DNA from: Parvibaculum sp046297875 | GTDB taxonomy: Bacteria; Pseudomonadota; Alphaproteobacteria; Parvibaculales; Parvibaculaceae | DNA: 64,000 nt | Direction: 5' to 3' | Assembly (NCBI RefSeq): GCF_046297875.1 | Contig: NZ_JBKBHD010000001.1 | Coordinates: forward strand, 620,001 to 684,000 | Shown: positions 33,286 to 43,300 of the stretch, piece by piece | How positions within the stretch are numbered: position 1 is the first letter of the stretch | Layout of the letters: the number at the start of each line of letters is the position of its first letter | Notes under the pieces: model-generated | The model's input: only the letters and a program-made list of their open reading frames with translations | Told to the model about the DNA's origin: nothing | The model's database searches: none | Position numbers and translations under genes: made by a program

Positions 33286-34337
33286 CCGATCTTGCCGCAG
33301 CCCCGCCCCGTATGTCGCGCGCGGCGCGGCGGCCCGCCATTCTCGGCGGGCTTGCCATGCTGCTCGCGATCGCTTTCGTGATTGCGCTGGCAACGGGCGC
33401 CGTCCCCATCGCCTTCACGGATGTGCTGCGCGCGCTGGCCGGCGTGGAGGTGGGTGAGCGCAGCGCCGCCATCATTCAGTCGATACGGCTGCCGCGGGCT
33501 CTTCTCGCCATGCTTGCAGGCATGGCACTTGCGGGTGCGGGCGCGGCCTTTCAGGGCCTCTTCCAAAACCCGCTTGCCGATCCGAGCCTGATCGGCGTGT
33601 CGGGCGGCGCGGCGCTCGGCGCGGTCTTCATCATCGTGCTCGGTTCGGTTCTCGTCGGTGCGCTCCCCTTTCTCGCTTCGCCCTGGCTGCTGCCCATCGC
33701 CGCTTTTGCGGGCGGGCTTGCCGCCACATTCGCCATTCAGGGCCTCGCGCAATTGCAGGGTCATGCAGCAACGGCGACGCTGCTGCTCGCAGGCATCGCG
33801 ATCAATGCGCTCACCGGCGCGTTGACCGGCCTTCTCGTCTATATCTCGAACGACACGCAGCTCCGCGACTTCACCTTCTGGAGCATGGGAAGCCTTGCTT
33901 CGGGCGGCTGGCACGCCGTCACGGCTGCCGCCATTCCCATCCTTCTCGCCCTCGGCGTCCTTCTGAGCCGCGCCCGCGCGCTCAACGCGATGCTGCTCGG
34001 TGAGCGTGAAGCACTTCATCTCGGCGTACCGGTGCAGCGGCTCAAGCATGCCGTCATGGTGGCATCCGCCCTCGCTGTCAGTTCAGCCGTCGCCTTTTGC
34101 GGCATCATCGCCTTTGTGGGAATTGTGGTGCCGCATGTCGTGCGCCTCATCGCCGGGCCGGATCACCGCATCGTGCTGCCGGGCTCCATGCTTGCGGGAG
34201 CGGCGCTGCTTCTTGTTGCCGACAGTTTTGCGCGCGTCATCGTCGCGCCGGCGGAGCTTCCGATCGGCCTCGTCACGGCGGCGATCGGAAGCCCCTTCTT
34301 TCTCTGGCTTCTCATCCGCAAGCGGAGGGGCGCATGA
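33282..34337 (+). CDS. hmuU: Haem ABC transporter permease
   Basis: The 351-residue inner-membrane permease is of the FecCD/BtuC type with about ten transmembrane helices. Family blocks include IRLPRALLAMLAGMALAGAGAAFQGLFQNPLADP near residue 70, GIAINALTGALTGLLVYISND, FWSMGSLASGGW and the coupling-loop region GAALLLVADSFARVI. It forms the channel for haem with HmuV ATPase. It overlaps hmuT and hmuV by four bases at either end. Confidence 0.95.
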   Translation: MTDLAAAPPRMSRAARRPAILGGLAMLLAIAFVIALATGAVPIAFTDVLRALAGVEVGERSAAIIQSIRLPRALLAMLAGMALAGAGAAFQGLFQNPLADPSLIGVSGGAALGAVFIIVLGSVLVGALPFLASPWLLPIAAFAGGLAATFAIQGLAQLQGHAATATLLLAGIAINALTGALTGLLVYISNDTQLRDFTFWSMGSLASGGWHAVTAAAIPILLALGVLLSRARALNAMLLGEREALHLGVPVQRLKHAVMVASALAVSSAVAFCGIIAFVGIVVPHVVRLIAGPDHRIVLPGSMLAGAALLLVADSFARVIVAPAELPIGLVTAAIGSPFFLWLLIRKRRGA

Positions 34338-35116
34338 TCCGCGCTTCGGGCATTTTGGTTTTCGCGGGCGGCAAGCGCCTGCTCGATCAGGTCGATATTT
34401 CGGTGAGGCCCGGCCGCGTCATGGCGCTGATCGGGCCGAATGGCGCGGGCAAGTCGACGCTCATTTCCGTTCTCTCGGGCGAACGCAGGCCGGACAGGGG
34501 CGAGGTGTTTCTCGATGATACATTGCTTGCCCGCACCGCGCCTCCAGCACTTGCGCGCCGCCGCGCGGTTCTGCTGCAGCATTCGGCGCTCGATTTTGCC
34601 TTTACCGCCGAAGAAGTGATCGAGCTTGGCCGCCTGCCCTTTGCAGGAACGCCCGCGCAGTTCTTCGATACCGAAGCCATCGGCGAAGCGGCGCGTCTCG
34701 TGGGCGTCCTCCCCTTGCTCGCGCGCTCCTATCAGACATTGTCCGGCGGCGAGAAGCAGCGGGTGCAGTACGCCCGCGTCATTGCGCAGATATGGCGGCC
34801 AAAGGACCGTGACGAAGGCGGGGAGCGTTATCTCATCCTCGACGAGCCGACATCCGCGCTCGATCTGCGTCACCAGCGGCTCGTGCTTGATGTGGCGCGG
34901 CGTCTGGCGGATGAAGGTGTGGGCGTTCTCGCCGCCATCCACGATCTCAATCTCGCCAGTGCCTATGCCGACGATGTCACACTTCTGAGGGACGGCAGGC
35001 TGCTTGCCTGTGGCGATACCGAAAGCACGCTCACGGCGTCCCGGCTTGGCGCCTGTTTCGATGTCGAGGTGGAAATCTTCACCCGCGCGAACGGGCAGCG
35101 CGCGATTCTCGTCTGA
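34334..35116 (+). CDS. hmuV: Haem ABC transporter ATPase
   Basis: This 260-residue ATPase energises HmuTU. Walker A GPNGAGKSTL, the Q-loop in RAVLLQHSALDFAF, signature LSGGEKQRVQYARV, Walker B RYLILDEPTSALD and H-loop AAIHDLNLASAY are present. It starts at ATG 34334 in the hmuU stop (ATGA). The operon ends 15 bp later at a strong terminator. The fused gene order hmuSTUV is complete. Confidence 0.95.
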   Translation: MIRASGILVFAGGKRLLDQVDISVRPGRVMALIGPNGAGKSTLISVLSGERRPDRGEVFLDDTLLARTAPPALARRRAVLLQHSALDFAFTAEEVIELGRLPFAGTPAQFFDTEAIGEAARLVGVLPLLARSYQTLSGGEKQRVQYARVIAQIWRPKDRDEGGERYLILDEPTSALDLRHQRLVLDVARRLADEGVGVLAAIHDLNLASAYADDVTLLRDGRLLACGDTESTLTASRLGACFDVEVEIFTRANGQRAILV

Positions 35117-35124
35117 TATGCATG

Positions 35125-35156
35125 AAAAAACCGGGGACAGGTTTGTCCCCGGCTTT
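35125..35156 (+). terminator. Intrinsic terminator after hmuV
   Basis: A 9-bp stem CCGGGGACA / TGTCCCCGG with a 4-base loop (35131-35152) is flanked by an A-run upstream and CTTTC downstream. It closes the haem operon; the same structure could stop the converging fbpA transcript. Confidence 0.72.
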
Positions 35157-35203
35157 CGCTGCTCCGCTTTTGCGGTCGCGATGCAGGCCGCCGATGGCAG
35201 GAT

Positions 35204-36229
35204 CTATTTCCAGCCGGCCCGGTCGAAGATGCGCACCGCTTCCGCCTGATTGCGGCCAAGCGCGCTCGCGTTCATTTCATCTTCCTTGAAGGCACCCGTG
35301 CCGCGCACCGGCGTCTCGTCAGTCACGCCGGGAACGGCCGTATATTCGTGGTTCGTTTGCGAAAGAGTGAGCTGCGCCCAGTCGCCTGTCAGGAACTCGA
35401 TGAACTTCACCGCGTTGCTGCGGTTCGGCGCATGCTTCATCACGCCCGCACCGGAGAGGTTCACATGCGTGCCGTGGCCTTGCTGATCGGGGAAAACGAT
35501 CGCGACCTTCTCCGCCGCATCGCGTACCGCCGCATCTTCGGATGCGAGCATACGGCCGACATAATAGGTGTTCACGAGCGAGATGCGGCATTCCCCCGCG
35601 GCAACGGCGTTCACATTCGCCGTGTCGTTGCCTTGCGGTTCGCGCTTGAAATTCGCGACCACGCCTTTCGTCCAGGCTTCCGCCTTTTCCGCCCCTTCAT
35701 GTTCGATGATCGCGGCCAGCAGCGAGACATTGTAGAGGTTCGAGGAGGAGCGCATGCAGATTTCGCCCTTGTGAACCGGGTCCGCGAGATCGGCATAGGT
35801 TTCGAGCTTTTCGGGAACGCCTGCCGCCTTGTTATAGATGATGATGCGCGCGCGCTTCGAGATTCCGTACCAGAGCCCGTCCGGGTGACGCAGATGGGCG
35901 GGGATGCGCTCCTCAAGCACATCCGAGGTTGCGGGCTGGAAGAGACCTTTTTCTTCCGCTCGCCAGAGGCGGCCCGCATCCACCGTAATCAGAAGATCGG
36001 CGGGGCTGTTGCGGCCCTCGCGTTCGATGCGCGCAATGAGCTCATCGCTGTCGCCTTCGATCAGGTTCACCTTGATGCCGGTTTCCTCGGTGAAACGGTC
36101 ATAAAGCCGGAGGTCGGTGTCATAGTGCCGGGCCGAATAGATGTTCAGTTCGGCGGCATCGGCATTGGCCGCAAGCGCGGTTACGGCGGCCATGGCGGCA
36201 AGGGTAAGGGCGGCAAGCAGGCGAAACAT
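35204..36229 (-). CDS. fbpA: Fe(III) ABC transporter substrate-binding protein
   Basis: The 341-residue protein is a periplasmic ferric-ion-binding (FbpA/FutA) protein. A signal peptide (about 1-25, AALTLAAMAAVTALAANADA) precedes the mature N-terminus ELNIYSARHYDTDLRLYDRF. The dityrosine pair that binds iron is visible as NTYYVGRMLASED. Other ligands include the ISKRARIIIYNK strand region. It lies downstream of fbpC on the same strand and has its own Fur-type box directly upstream, so it may also be separately expressed. Confidence 0.93.
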   Translation of the reverse strand: MFRLLAALTLAAMAAVTALAANADAAELNIYSARHYDTDLRLYDRFTEETGIKVNLIEGDSDELIARIEREGRNSPADLLITVDAGRLWRAEEKGLFQPATSDVLEERIPAHLRHPDGLWYGISKRARIIIYNKAAGVPEKLETYADLADPVHKGEICMRSSSNLYNVSLLAAIIEHEGAEKAEAWTKGVVANFKREPQGNDTANVNAVAAGECRISLVNTYYVGRMLASEDAAVRDAAEKVAIVFPDQQGHGTHVNLSGAGVMKHAPNRSNAVKFIEFLTGDWAQLTLSQTNHEYTAVPGVTDETPVRGTGAFKEDEMNASALGRNQAEAVRIFDRAGWK

Positions 36230-36246
36230 GATGGTCCCGGGGCTAA

Positions 36247-36266
36247 TTGCGAACGATTTTCAATCG
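36247..36266 (-). promoter_or_regulatory. Fur-type iron box upstream of fbpA
   Basis: TTGCGAACGATTTTCAATCG on the plus strand (reverse CGATTGAAAATCGTTCGCAA) lies 17 bp before the fbpA start. It matches the hemP box at 14 of 20 positions, keeping TTGCGA, ATT, TCA and the final G. Confidence 0.5.
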
Positions 36267-36323
36267 CACACTATCGCTCCTGCGACACAAGTGCAAGCTG
36301 CCCGGCAAGCGCATTTGGTCGCA

Positions 36324-37364
36324 TCAGACCGGGAAAATGAACGTGCCTTCCGGGTCGAAGCGCACCGCCACCGAGGCATTGGGCGCGAGCCCTTCCAGGG
36401 CGGGAACGCGGGCACGCAGCGGTTCGAGCGCGCCCGAGGCCTCGTTTGCCAGCAGCACCAGCCAGTCCCGGCCGAGAAAGCGGATATCGCCGATGCGGAA
36501 ATTGCTCTCCCTTGCACCCGCCGGGGCGAGCGTCACGGCTTCGGGGCGGACGATGACCTCGACATGCGCACCCTCGGTCAGGCCCGGCGCTGGAACCGGG
36601 CCATAGGCGGTGATGGCCACCTCGCCGCTGACGATTGCGGGAAAGCGCTGCGCCTCGCCAAAAAGCGAGGCAACGAAAGCACTTGCGGGATTCGCGTAGA
36701 GGGTTTCGGGAGCCGCGCATTGGGCGATCCGGCCGCCTTCGAGCACGGCGATCCGGTCGCCGATCTCCATCGCCTCGACGGGGTCATGCGTCACGACGAG
36801 AGTGACGACGCGCGCCTCCTTCAGCGCCCGGCGGGCCTCCTCCCTGAGCGCCCGGCGGCGCGTGACATCGACGCTCGCAAAGGGCTCGTCGAGCAGCATG
36901 GCAGCGGGCGAGGGCGCAAGCGCGCGGGCAAGCGCCACCCGCTGCTGCTGGCCGCCGGAAAGCGTGTGCGGGTAGCGCGCCTCGAAGCCTGCAAGGCCCA
37001 CCGAGGCAAGCCGTTCGTCAACGGCCCGGCGGATTTCGTCCTTCGGCTTGCCGGCAAGGCCGAAGGCAATATTCTCTGCGACCGTCAGATGCGGGAACAG
37101 CGCATGATCCTGAAAAACCATCCCGAATGAGCGCTTTTCGGGGGCAATGTCACGGCCCGGCGTCGCCAGAACCGCGCCGCCGAGGTCGATGCTGCCTTCC
37201 TGAAGCGCCTCGAGACCCGCCGCCAGCCGCAAAAGCGTCGTCTTGCCACTGCCCGAAGCCCCGAGCAGGCAAAGGATTTCGCCCGGCCGCGCCTCAAGCG
37301 TCACCCCGGACAGAACCCGGTGGCTGCCATAGCTGTGTCCGACATTGCGGAACGCCAGGGACAT
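36324..37364 (-). CDS. fbpC: Fe(III) ABC transporter ATPase
   Basis: The 346-residue protein is an iron-family ABC ATPase. Walker A GASGSGKTTLL, signature LSGGQQQRVALARAL, Walker B AAMLLDEPFASVDV and H-loop VVTHDPVEAM are clear, followed by a C-terminal TOBE-like regulatory domain (about 265-346, HVEVIVRPEAVTLAP). ATG 37364 gives the normal MSLAFRNVGHSYGSHRVLSGV opening. It is divergent from fbpB across a 95-bp region with the third Fur-type motif and precedes fbpA. Confidence 0.94.
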   Translation of the reverse strand: MSLAFRNVGHSYGSHRVLSGVTLEARPGEILCLLGASGSGKTTLLRLAAGLEALQEGSIDLGGAVLATPGRDIAPEKRSFGMVFQDHALFPHLTVAENIAFGLAGKPKDEIRRAVDERLASVGLAGFEARYPHTLSGGQQQRVALARALAPSPAAMLLDEPFASVDVTRRRALREEARRALKEARVVTLVVTHDPVEAMEIGDRIAVLEGGRIAQCAAPETLYANPASAFVASLFGEAQRFPAIVSGEVAITAYGPVPAPGLTEGAHVEVIVRPEAVTLAPAGARESNFRIGDIRFLGRDWLVLLANEASGALEPLRARVPALEGLAPNASVAVRFDPEGTFIFPV

Positions 37365-37397
37365 GCTGAAGACCTCGCGGCGCGTGAACAAAAGGGG

Positions 37398-37417
37398 CAA
37401 ATGCAAATGCGTAGCAA
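37398..37417. promoter_or_regulatory. Fur-type iron box between fbpC and fbpB
   Basis: CAAATGCAAATGCGTAGCAA shares the pattern CAAATG-x-x-AAT-x-x-x-T-x-GCAA with the reverse strand of the hemP box. It lies in the divergent promoter region, 34 bp from the fbpC start and 43 bp from the fbpB start. A separate short inverted repeat GCAAA-N5-TTTGC (37414-37428) overlaps it. Confidence 0.4.
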
Positions 37418-37459
37418 AATTACTTTGCCGCCCCGCCCGGTATTTGTCACAACAGCGCC

Positions 37460-39175
37460 ATGTCAGTCACGGAAAAAGATCGCCTGCCCCTCGATCCGGG
37501 CCGTGTGAGCGGGCTCCGCTCGCGGCTCGCCTCCGGCTGGACGCTCGGCGCGCTCGCCGCAGCCTTGCTTGTGCTGCTGCCCTCGCTTGTGGTGCTGGCA
37601 AGCCTTGCCGCGCCGCAAAGCGAGAATTGGGCGCATCTGGCTTCCACCGTAATGCCAACCTATGTCTCGAACTCGCTGAAGCTGATGGCGCTGGTCGCGA
37701 TCATGACCGGGATTGCCGGTGTCGGCACGGCATGGCTCACGGTCACGACGCGCTTCCCGCTTCATTCCACTGCCAACTGGGCGCTGGTGCTGCCGCTCGC
37801 GACGCCCGCCTATATCGTCGCCTATGTCTATACGGACCTGCTCGCCTTTGCCGGGCCGGTCCAGTCCGCGCTGCGCGATATCACCGGATGGGAAGCGGGC
37901 GACTATTATTTCCCGCCGGTCAGATCGCTGCCCGGCGCGGCACTGATGCTCAGCCTCGTGCTCTACCCTTACGTCTATCTGCTTGCCCGCGTTTCCTTTC
38001 AGCGCCAATCGGCGGCGCTGTTCGATGCGGCCCGCAATCTTGGCGCGCGGCCCTGGCGTGCCTTCACGCGCGTGGCGCTGCCCTGCGCACGGCCCGCGAT
38101 TGCCGGCGGTATCGCTCTTGCCCTCATGGAGACGATCTCCGATTTCGGCGTTGTCGATTATTTCGCCGTGCCGACACTCACCACCGGCATTTTCCGCACA
38201 TGGTTCAGCCTTGGCGATCCTGTGTCCGCCGCGCAAATTTCCGCATGGCTTTTCGTCTTTGCCATGGCACTCGTCTTTCTGGAAATGGCAGGCCGGCGCG
38301 GGCGCGTTGCCAATCCGCTTTCGCGCGATATGGCTTCGCAGCCGAAGCGGCTGACGGGTATTGCCGCGGCAGCGGCCCTTGTCGCCTGCGCCTTGCCGGT
38401 GCTTCTCGGTTTCATCGTGCCCGCCGCGGTGCTGATCCGCTACGCGCTGATCGAGGGCGACCCCCTGCTTGGCCGCAATTTCCTCGATTTCGCGTGGAAC
38501 AGCTTATTCGTCGCCACCATCGCCGCAGCGATCGCCACCACGCTCGCCTTGCTGCTGAGCTATGGCGAGCGGCTGCATCCGACGCGCTTCAACCGCCTGT
38601 CGATCCGGTTTGCGACACTCGGCTATGCGCTGCCGGGAGCAATGATCGCTATCGGCATTCTTACCTTGTCGACAAGCATCGACCGCGCCTTTGGCAATTT
38701 TGCCGAAACGCAGTTCGGTTTTTCGCCGGGGCTCATTCTCACAGGCTCGATTGCAGGGCTTGTCTTTGCCTATGTCGCCCGGTTCCTTACCGCCGCCTAC
38801 AACGCGACGCATAGCGGGCTAGAAAAAGTGCATCCGACGCTCGACGCAGCCGCGCGCATTCTCGGCGCCGGGCCCCGCCGTGTGCTTGCCGCCATCCATG
38901 TGCCGCTGATGCGCGGGGCGCTGGCAAGCGCGGCACTGATCGTCTTCATCGATGTGCTGAAGGAGCTGCCCGCAACGCTGCTGCTCAGACCCTTCAATTT
39001 CGAAACGCTGGCAACGCGGACCTATCGCCTCGCATCGGATGAGCGTCTGGCGGAAGCAAGCACGGCGGCCCTGATGATCGTTGCGCTCGGCCTTCTCCCC
39101 GCGATCCTGCTCAGTTTTTCGATATCGAGGGGCAGTACGCCGCCACAGCTAGCCGTGCCGCCGACGGAAAAGTGA
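37460..39175 (+). CDS. fbpB: Fe(III) ABC transporter permease
   Basis: This 571-residue protein is a FbpB-type ferric permease made of two fused six-helix BPD-transp-1 units, giving about twelve transmembrane segments. The two conserved cytoplasmic EAA-like loops are SAALFDAARNLGARPWRAFTR in the first half and KVHPTLDAAARILGAGPRRVLAA in the second, each docking with the FbpC ATPase. The start ATG 37460 directly follows the divergent promoter region. Together with FbpA and FbpC it completes the ferric ABC transporter. Confidence 0.93.
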   Translation: MSVTEKDRLPLDPGRVSGLRSRLASGWTLGALAAALLVLLPSLVVLASLAAPQSENWAHLASTVMPTYVSNSLKLMALVAIMTGIAGVGTAWLTVTTRFPLHSTANWALVLPLATPAYIVAYVYTDLLAFAGPVQSALRDITGWEAGDYYFPPVRSLPGAALMLSLVLYPYVYLLARVSFQRQSAALFDAARNLGARPWRAFTRVALPCARPAIAGGIALALMETISDFGVVDYFAVPTLTTGIFRTWFSLGDPVSAAQISAWLFVFAMALVFLEMAGRRGRVANPLSRDMASQPKRLTGIAAAAALVACALPVLLGFIVPAAVLIRYALIEGDPLLGRNFLDFAWNSLFVATIAAAIATTLALLLSYGERLHPTRFNRLSIRFATLGYALPGAMIAIGILTLSTSIDRAFGNFAETQFGFSPGLILTGSIAGLVFAYVARFLTAAYNATHSGLEKVHPTLDAAARILGAGPRRVLAAIHVPLMRGALASAALIVFIDVLKELPATLLLRPFNFETLATRTYRLASDERLAEASTAALMIVALGLLPAILLSFSISRGSTPPQLAVPPTEK

Positions 39176-39233
39176 TCGCCGGCAGCCAATAAAACGTCCG
39201 TCTTACTGGAAATCGGCGGACTGCGGCCCAAGT

Positions 39234-39279
39234 TGACGGTAATGTCATAATTTGAACGGATTGCGGGTGGCACTATACG
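39234..39279 (+). promoter_or_regulatory. Predicted promoter and operator for first RND system
   Basis: TTGAAC (39252-39257) and TATACG (39274-39279) are spaced 16 bp. A 14-bp inverted repeat TGACGGTAATGTCA (39234-39247) is centred 11 bp upstream of the -35. The next gene starts at 39327. No regulator gene is adjacent. Confidence 0.4.
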
Positions 39280-39326
39280 CAATTGCCTTCGCCCTTCCGG
39301 TAAACCGGCCCAGTTCTGGAGTGTGC

Positions 39327-40382
39327 ATGCGACTTTTGCCTGTTGCCCTTGCCGCAAGCCTCTTTCTCCCGGTCCCCGTTCTCGCCGAGAACGTGCAGAA
39401 AGTGATCGTTGCCCCGGCCATCACGGATCGCTTTGTCGACCAGGTGGAAGCGCTTGGCACAAGCTTTTCCAATGAAAGCGTCGTGATAACGGCGAATGTC
39501 GCCGAGCGGGTGACGGAGATCCTGTTCGAAGACGGGCAGACGGTCGAGGAAGGGCAGTTGCTCGTCGCGATGCGGCGGGACGAACAGAAGGCGGCGCTCG
39601 CCGCCGCAGAAGCTGTCCTCACCGAACGCCGCACGGCCTATGAGCGGGCGCGCGAACTCGAACGGCGGCAATTCACCGCGACAGCACAGGTCGAAGAAAG
39701 GCTGGCCGCCCTTCGAGAGGCCGAAGCCAATCGCGATGGCGCGGCGGCGAGACTCGCCGACCGCGAGATTCGTGCGCCCTTCAGCGGCATCGTCGGCTTG
39801 CGCAATATCAGCCTCGGTACGCGGGTTTCGCCGGGCGATCGCATCACGACACTCGACGATCTCGACCCCATCAAGCTCGACTTCACCGTTCCTGCCGCCT
39901 ATCTGTCGTCAATCACGCCCGGACTCGAAATCGTCGCCACGACAACCGCCCTGCCGGAGCGGGAATTTCGCGGCGAGATTCACAGCGTCTCGACACAGGT
40001 CGACCGTGTGACGCGCTCCATCACCGCCCGTGCGCTGATCGGCAATGCCGATCACGCGCTGAAGCCCGGCCTCTTGATGACGGTTCAGCTTCTCAAGAAT
40101 CCGCGCCGAGCGGTCGTTATCCCCGAGGAAGCGCTCGTTCCCGTCGGAACGAGAAATTTCGTTTTCGTGGTGGAGGACGACACGGCCTTCCGGCGCGAAG
40201 TGCAGACCGGCGCGCGCCGGCCCGGCGAAGTCGAAATTCTGGGCGGATTGCGCGATGGCGAGCGCGTCGTCACGCATGGCACGATGCGTCTTCGCGATGG
40301 ACAGAAAGTGAAGATCATCGAGGAACAGAGGCAGGGTCAGGCGATCGGCGTACTCATGGACGACGCCACGACCGTGCAGTAG
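39327..40382 (+). CDS. RND efflux periplasmic adaptor (MFP)
   Basis: The 351-residue protein is a membrane-fusion adaptor for an RND pump. A signal peptide (about 1-20, LLPVALAASLFLPVPVLA) precedes a lipoyl/barrel-sandwich domain (VVITANVAERVTEILFEDGQTVEEGQLLVAM), a helical hairpin (about 95-145, RARELERRQFTATAQVEERL), the second half-lipoyl (ADREIRAPFSGIVGLRNISLGTRVSPGDRI) and a beta-barrel. ATG 39327 has a GGAG site and gives the signal peptide. It precedes its RND permease by 9 bp. Confidence 0.93.
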   Translation: MRLLPVALAASLFLPVPVLAENVQKVIVAPAITDRFVDQVEALGTSFSNESVVITANVAERVTEILFEDGQTVEEGQLLVAMRRDEQKAALAAAEAVLTERRTAYERARELERRQFTATAQVEERLAALREAEANRDGAAARLADREIRAPFSGIVGLRNISLGTRVSPGDRITTLDDLDPIKLDFTVPAAYLSSITPGLEIVATTTALPEREFRGEIHSVSTQVDRVTRSITARALIGNADHALKPGLLMTVQLLKNPRRAVVIPEEALVPVGTRNFVFVVEDDTAFRREVQTGARRPGEVEILGGLRDGERVVTHGTMRLRDGQKVKIIEEQRQGQAIGVLMDDATTVQ

Positions 40383-40391
40383 GAGACGGCC

Positions 40392-43300
40392 ATGAAACTA
40401 TCTGACGTCTCCGTTACAAGGCCGGTATTCGCCGCGGTGATGAGCCTGCTGCTCGTCGCCTTTGGCCTTGTTGCCTTCGACCGGCTTCCCCTTCGCGAAT
40501 ATCCCGACATCGACCCGCCGATCGTTTCGATTACCACCGACTACCGCGGTGCGGCGGCAGCCGTCGTCGAAACGCGCATTACCGAGCGGATTGAGGAACG
40601 CATCGCCGGTGTCGAGGGCATTTCCTATGTGCAGTCGGCGAGCCAGGACGGGCGCTCGCGTATTACCATCGAGTTCCGGCCCGGCCGCGACATAGACGCG
40701 GCCGCCAACGATATTCGCGACCGCGTGTCGGGCATTCTCGACGATCTGCCGCCCGAGGCCGATCCGCCGGACATCCAGAAAGTCGATTCCAGCGACGACG
40801 TCATCATGTGGCTCAATCTCGAGAGCCCGAACATGAATGTGCTGGAACTGACCGACTATGCGGAGCGCTATATCGTCGACCGGTTTTCGACGCTCGATGG
40901 CGTGGCCCGCGTGCGGCTCAGCGGCGCCCGCAGCTATGCCATGCGCATCTGGCTCGACCGCTCCGCCCTCGCCGCAAGGCAGCTCACTGTCGGCGATGTC
41001 GAGCAGGCGCTGCTTGCAGAAAATGTCGAGCTTCCGGCCGGCAGCATCGAATCCACGCAACGCCAGTTCTCCGCCCGTATCGAGCGCAGCTACCGCTCGC
41101 CGGAAGATTTCCGCCAGCTCGTGTTGCGGCAGGGCGAGGACGGCTATCTGGTGCGGCTTGGCGATGTGGCGCGCGTCGAGCGGGCGGCGGCCGAGGACCG
41201 TACCTTCTTCCGCGGCAACCAGGTGCAGATGATCGGCATCGGCATCATCAAGCAATCGACGGCAAATACACTGACCGTGACGAATGGCGCAAAGGCGGAA
41301 GCAGAACGCATCGCTCCGACGCTGCCGGACGGCATGGAATTCCGGCAGAGCTACGATAGCAGTGTCTTCATCGAGGGCGCCGTCAACGAGGTCTACAAGA
41401 CGCTCGGGATCGCGATCTGCCTTGTCGTGCTGACGATTTTCGTCTTCCTGGGGAGCACGAGAGCGACACTCGTTCCCGCCATCACCGTGCCGGTCTCTCT
41501 CATCGCGACTTTTCTTGTTCTCTACATGGCGGGTTTTTCCGTCAATCTGCTGACGCTTCTCGCGCTGGTGCTCGCCATCGGCCTTGTCGTCGACGACACG
41601 ATTGTCGTTCTCGAGAATATCTACCGGCGGATGGAAGAGGGAGAGACGCCGCTCGTTGCCGCCTATCGAGGCGCAAGGCAGGTGGGCTTTGCCGTCATTG
41701 CCACGACCATCGTACTGATGGCGGTGTTCGTGCCGCTTGCCTTTGTCGAGGGTGCCGTCGGCCGGCTTTTCTCCGAATTCGCAATCACCATGGCCGCGGC
41801 GGTCGGCTTTTCGAGCTTCGTCGCGCTCAGTCTGTCGCCGATGCTTTCATCGAAAGTCCTCAAGCCCGCAAGCGGCCCGACACGCTTCACGCAGACGATA
41901 GACCGCTTCTTCAACCGGATGCGTGGGCGCTACACGCAGATACTGCAGAAAACGCTGGCGCGGCCGCTGCCGGTTTTTGGCATCTTCGGAGCGATGATCC
42001 TGATTGCGTGGGGTCTTTTCACGCTCACACCGTCCGAATATTCGCCGCGCGAGGACCGGGGCACCTTCTTCGTGATGGTGAATGCACCGGAAGGCGCGTC
42101 CTACGAGTACACTGCCGCCTATATGACCGAAATCGAGACGAGGCTCATGCCGCTTGTCGATAGCGGCGAAATCAACCGTCTGCTCGTCCGGGCGCCGCGC
42201 TCCTTCGGCAATACAGCAACATTCAATGACGGCATCGCCGTTGTGGTGCTGAACGACTGGTCCAAGCGCCGTTCCGCCTGGGACATCATGGCGGAGATCC
42301 GCGAAATCACCAGCGACCTGCCCGGCGTGACGATCTCGCCCGTGATGCGCTCGGGCTTCGGCGGCGGCACACGCAAACCCGTACAATTCGTCATCGGAGG
42401 CGGCACTTACGATCAGCTTCGGGAGTGGCGCGACATACTTCTCGCCGCCATCGACGAAAACAATCCCGGCCTCATCAATATCGATCACGACTACAAGGAA
42501 ACGAAGCCGCAGCTTCGCGTGGAGATCGACCGCAACAGTGCGGGCGATCTGGGCGTGACAGTCGCCAATGTGGGCCGGACGCTCGAGACGATTTTCGGTT
42601 CGCGCCTCGTCACCCGGTATGTCGAGGATGGCGAAGAATATGACGTGATCCTCGAAGGCGAGCGATCTACGCAGCGGACACCGAGCGACATGAGCAACCT
42701 CTTCGTGCGCTCCGACCGCACGGGCGAGCTTATTCCCATCGCCAATCTCGTCAGCATTTCCGAATCCGCGGGGCCTGCGAGCCTCAACCGCTATAACCGC
42801 GTGCGCGCCATCACCATCGAAGCCGACCTTGCCGATGGCTATGCGCTCGGCCAGGCACTCGACTATCTGGAAGCGCTGGCTCGCGAGCGGCTGCCTCAGG
42901 GTGTCACCATCGACTACAAGGGCCAGTCGATGAATTTCAAGGAAGCGGGAGGCGCGCTTGCCTTTGTGTTCATCCTCGGGATTGTCGTCGTCTTCCTCGT
43001 GCTCGCGGCGCAATTCGAAAGCTTCGTCCACCCCTTCATCATCATCACCACTGTGCCGCTCGCCGTGACCGGCGGGTTGTTCGGCATCTGGATATCGGGC
43101 GGCACGATCAATCTCTATACGCAGATCGGCCTCATCATGCTGGTGGGTCTTGCTGCCAAGAACGGCATCCTGATCGTCGAGTTCGCCAACCAGCTTCGCG
43201 ACGAGGGCCGGGAGTTCCGCGAGGCGCTGGTGGAAGCGGCCGGCATCCGCCTGCGTCCGATCCTCATGACGGCGATCACCACGGCGGCCGGCGCCATTCC

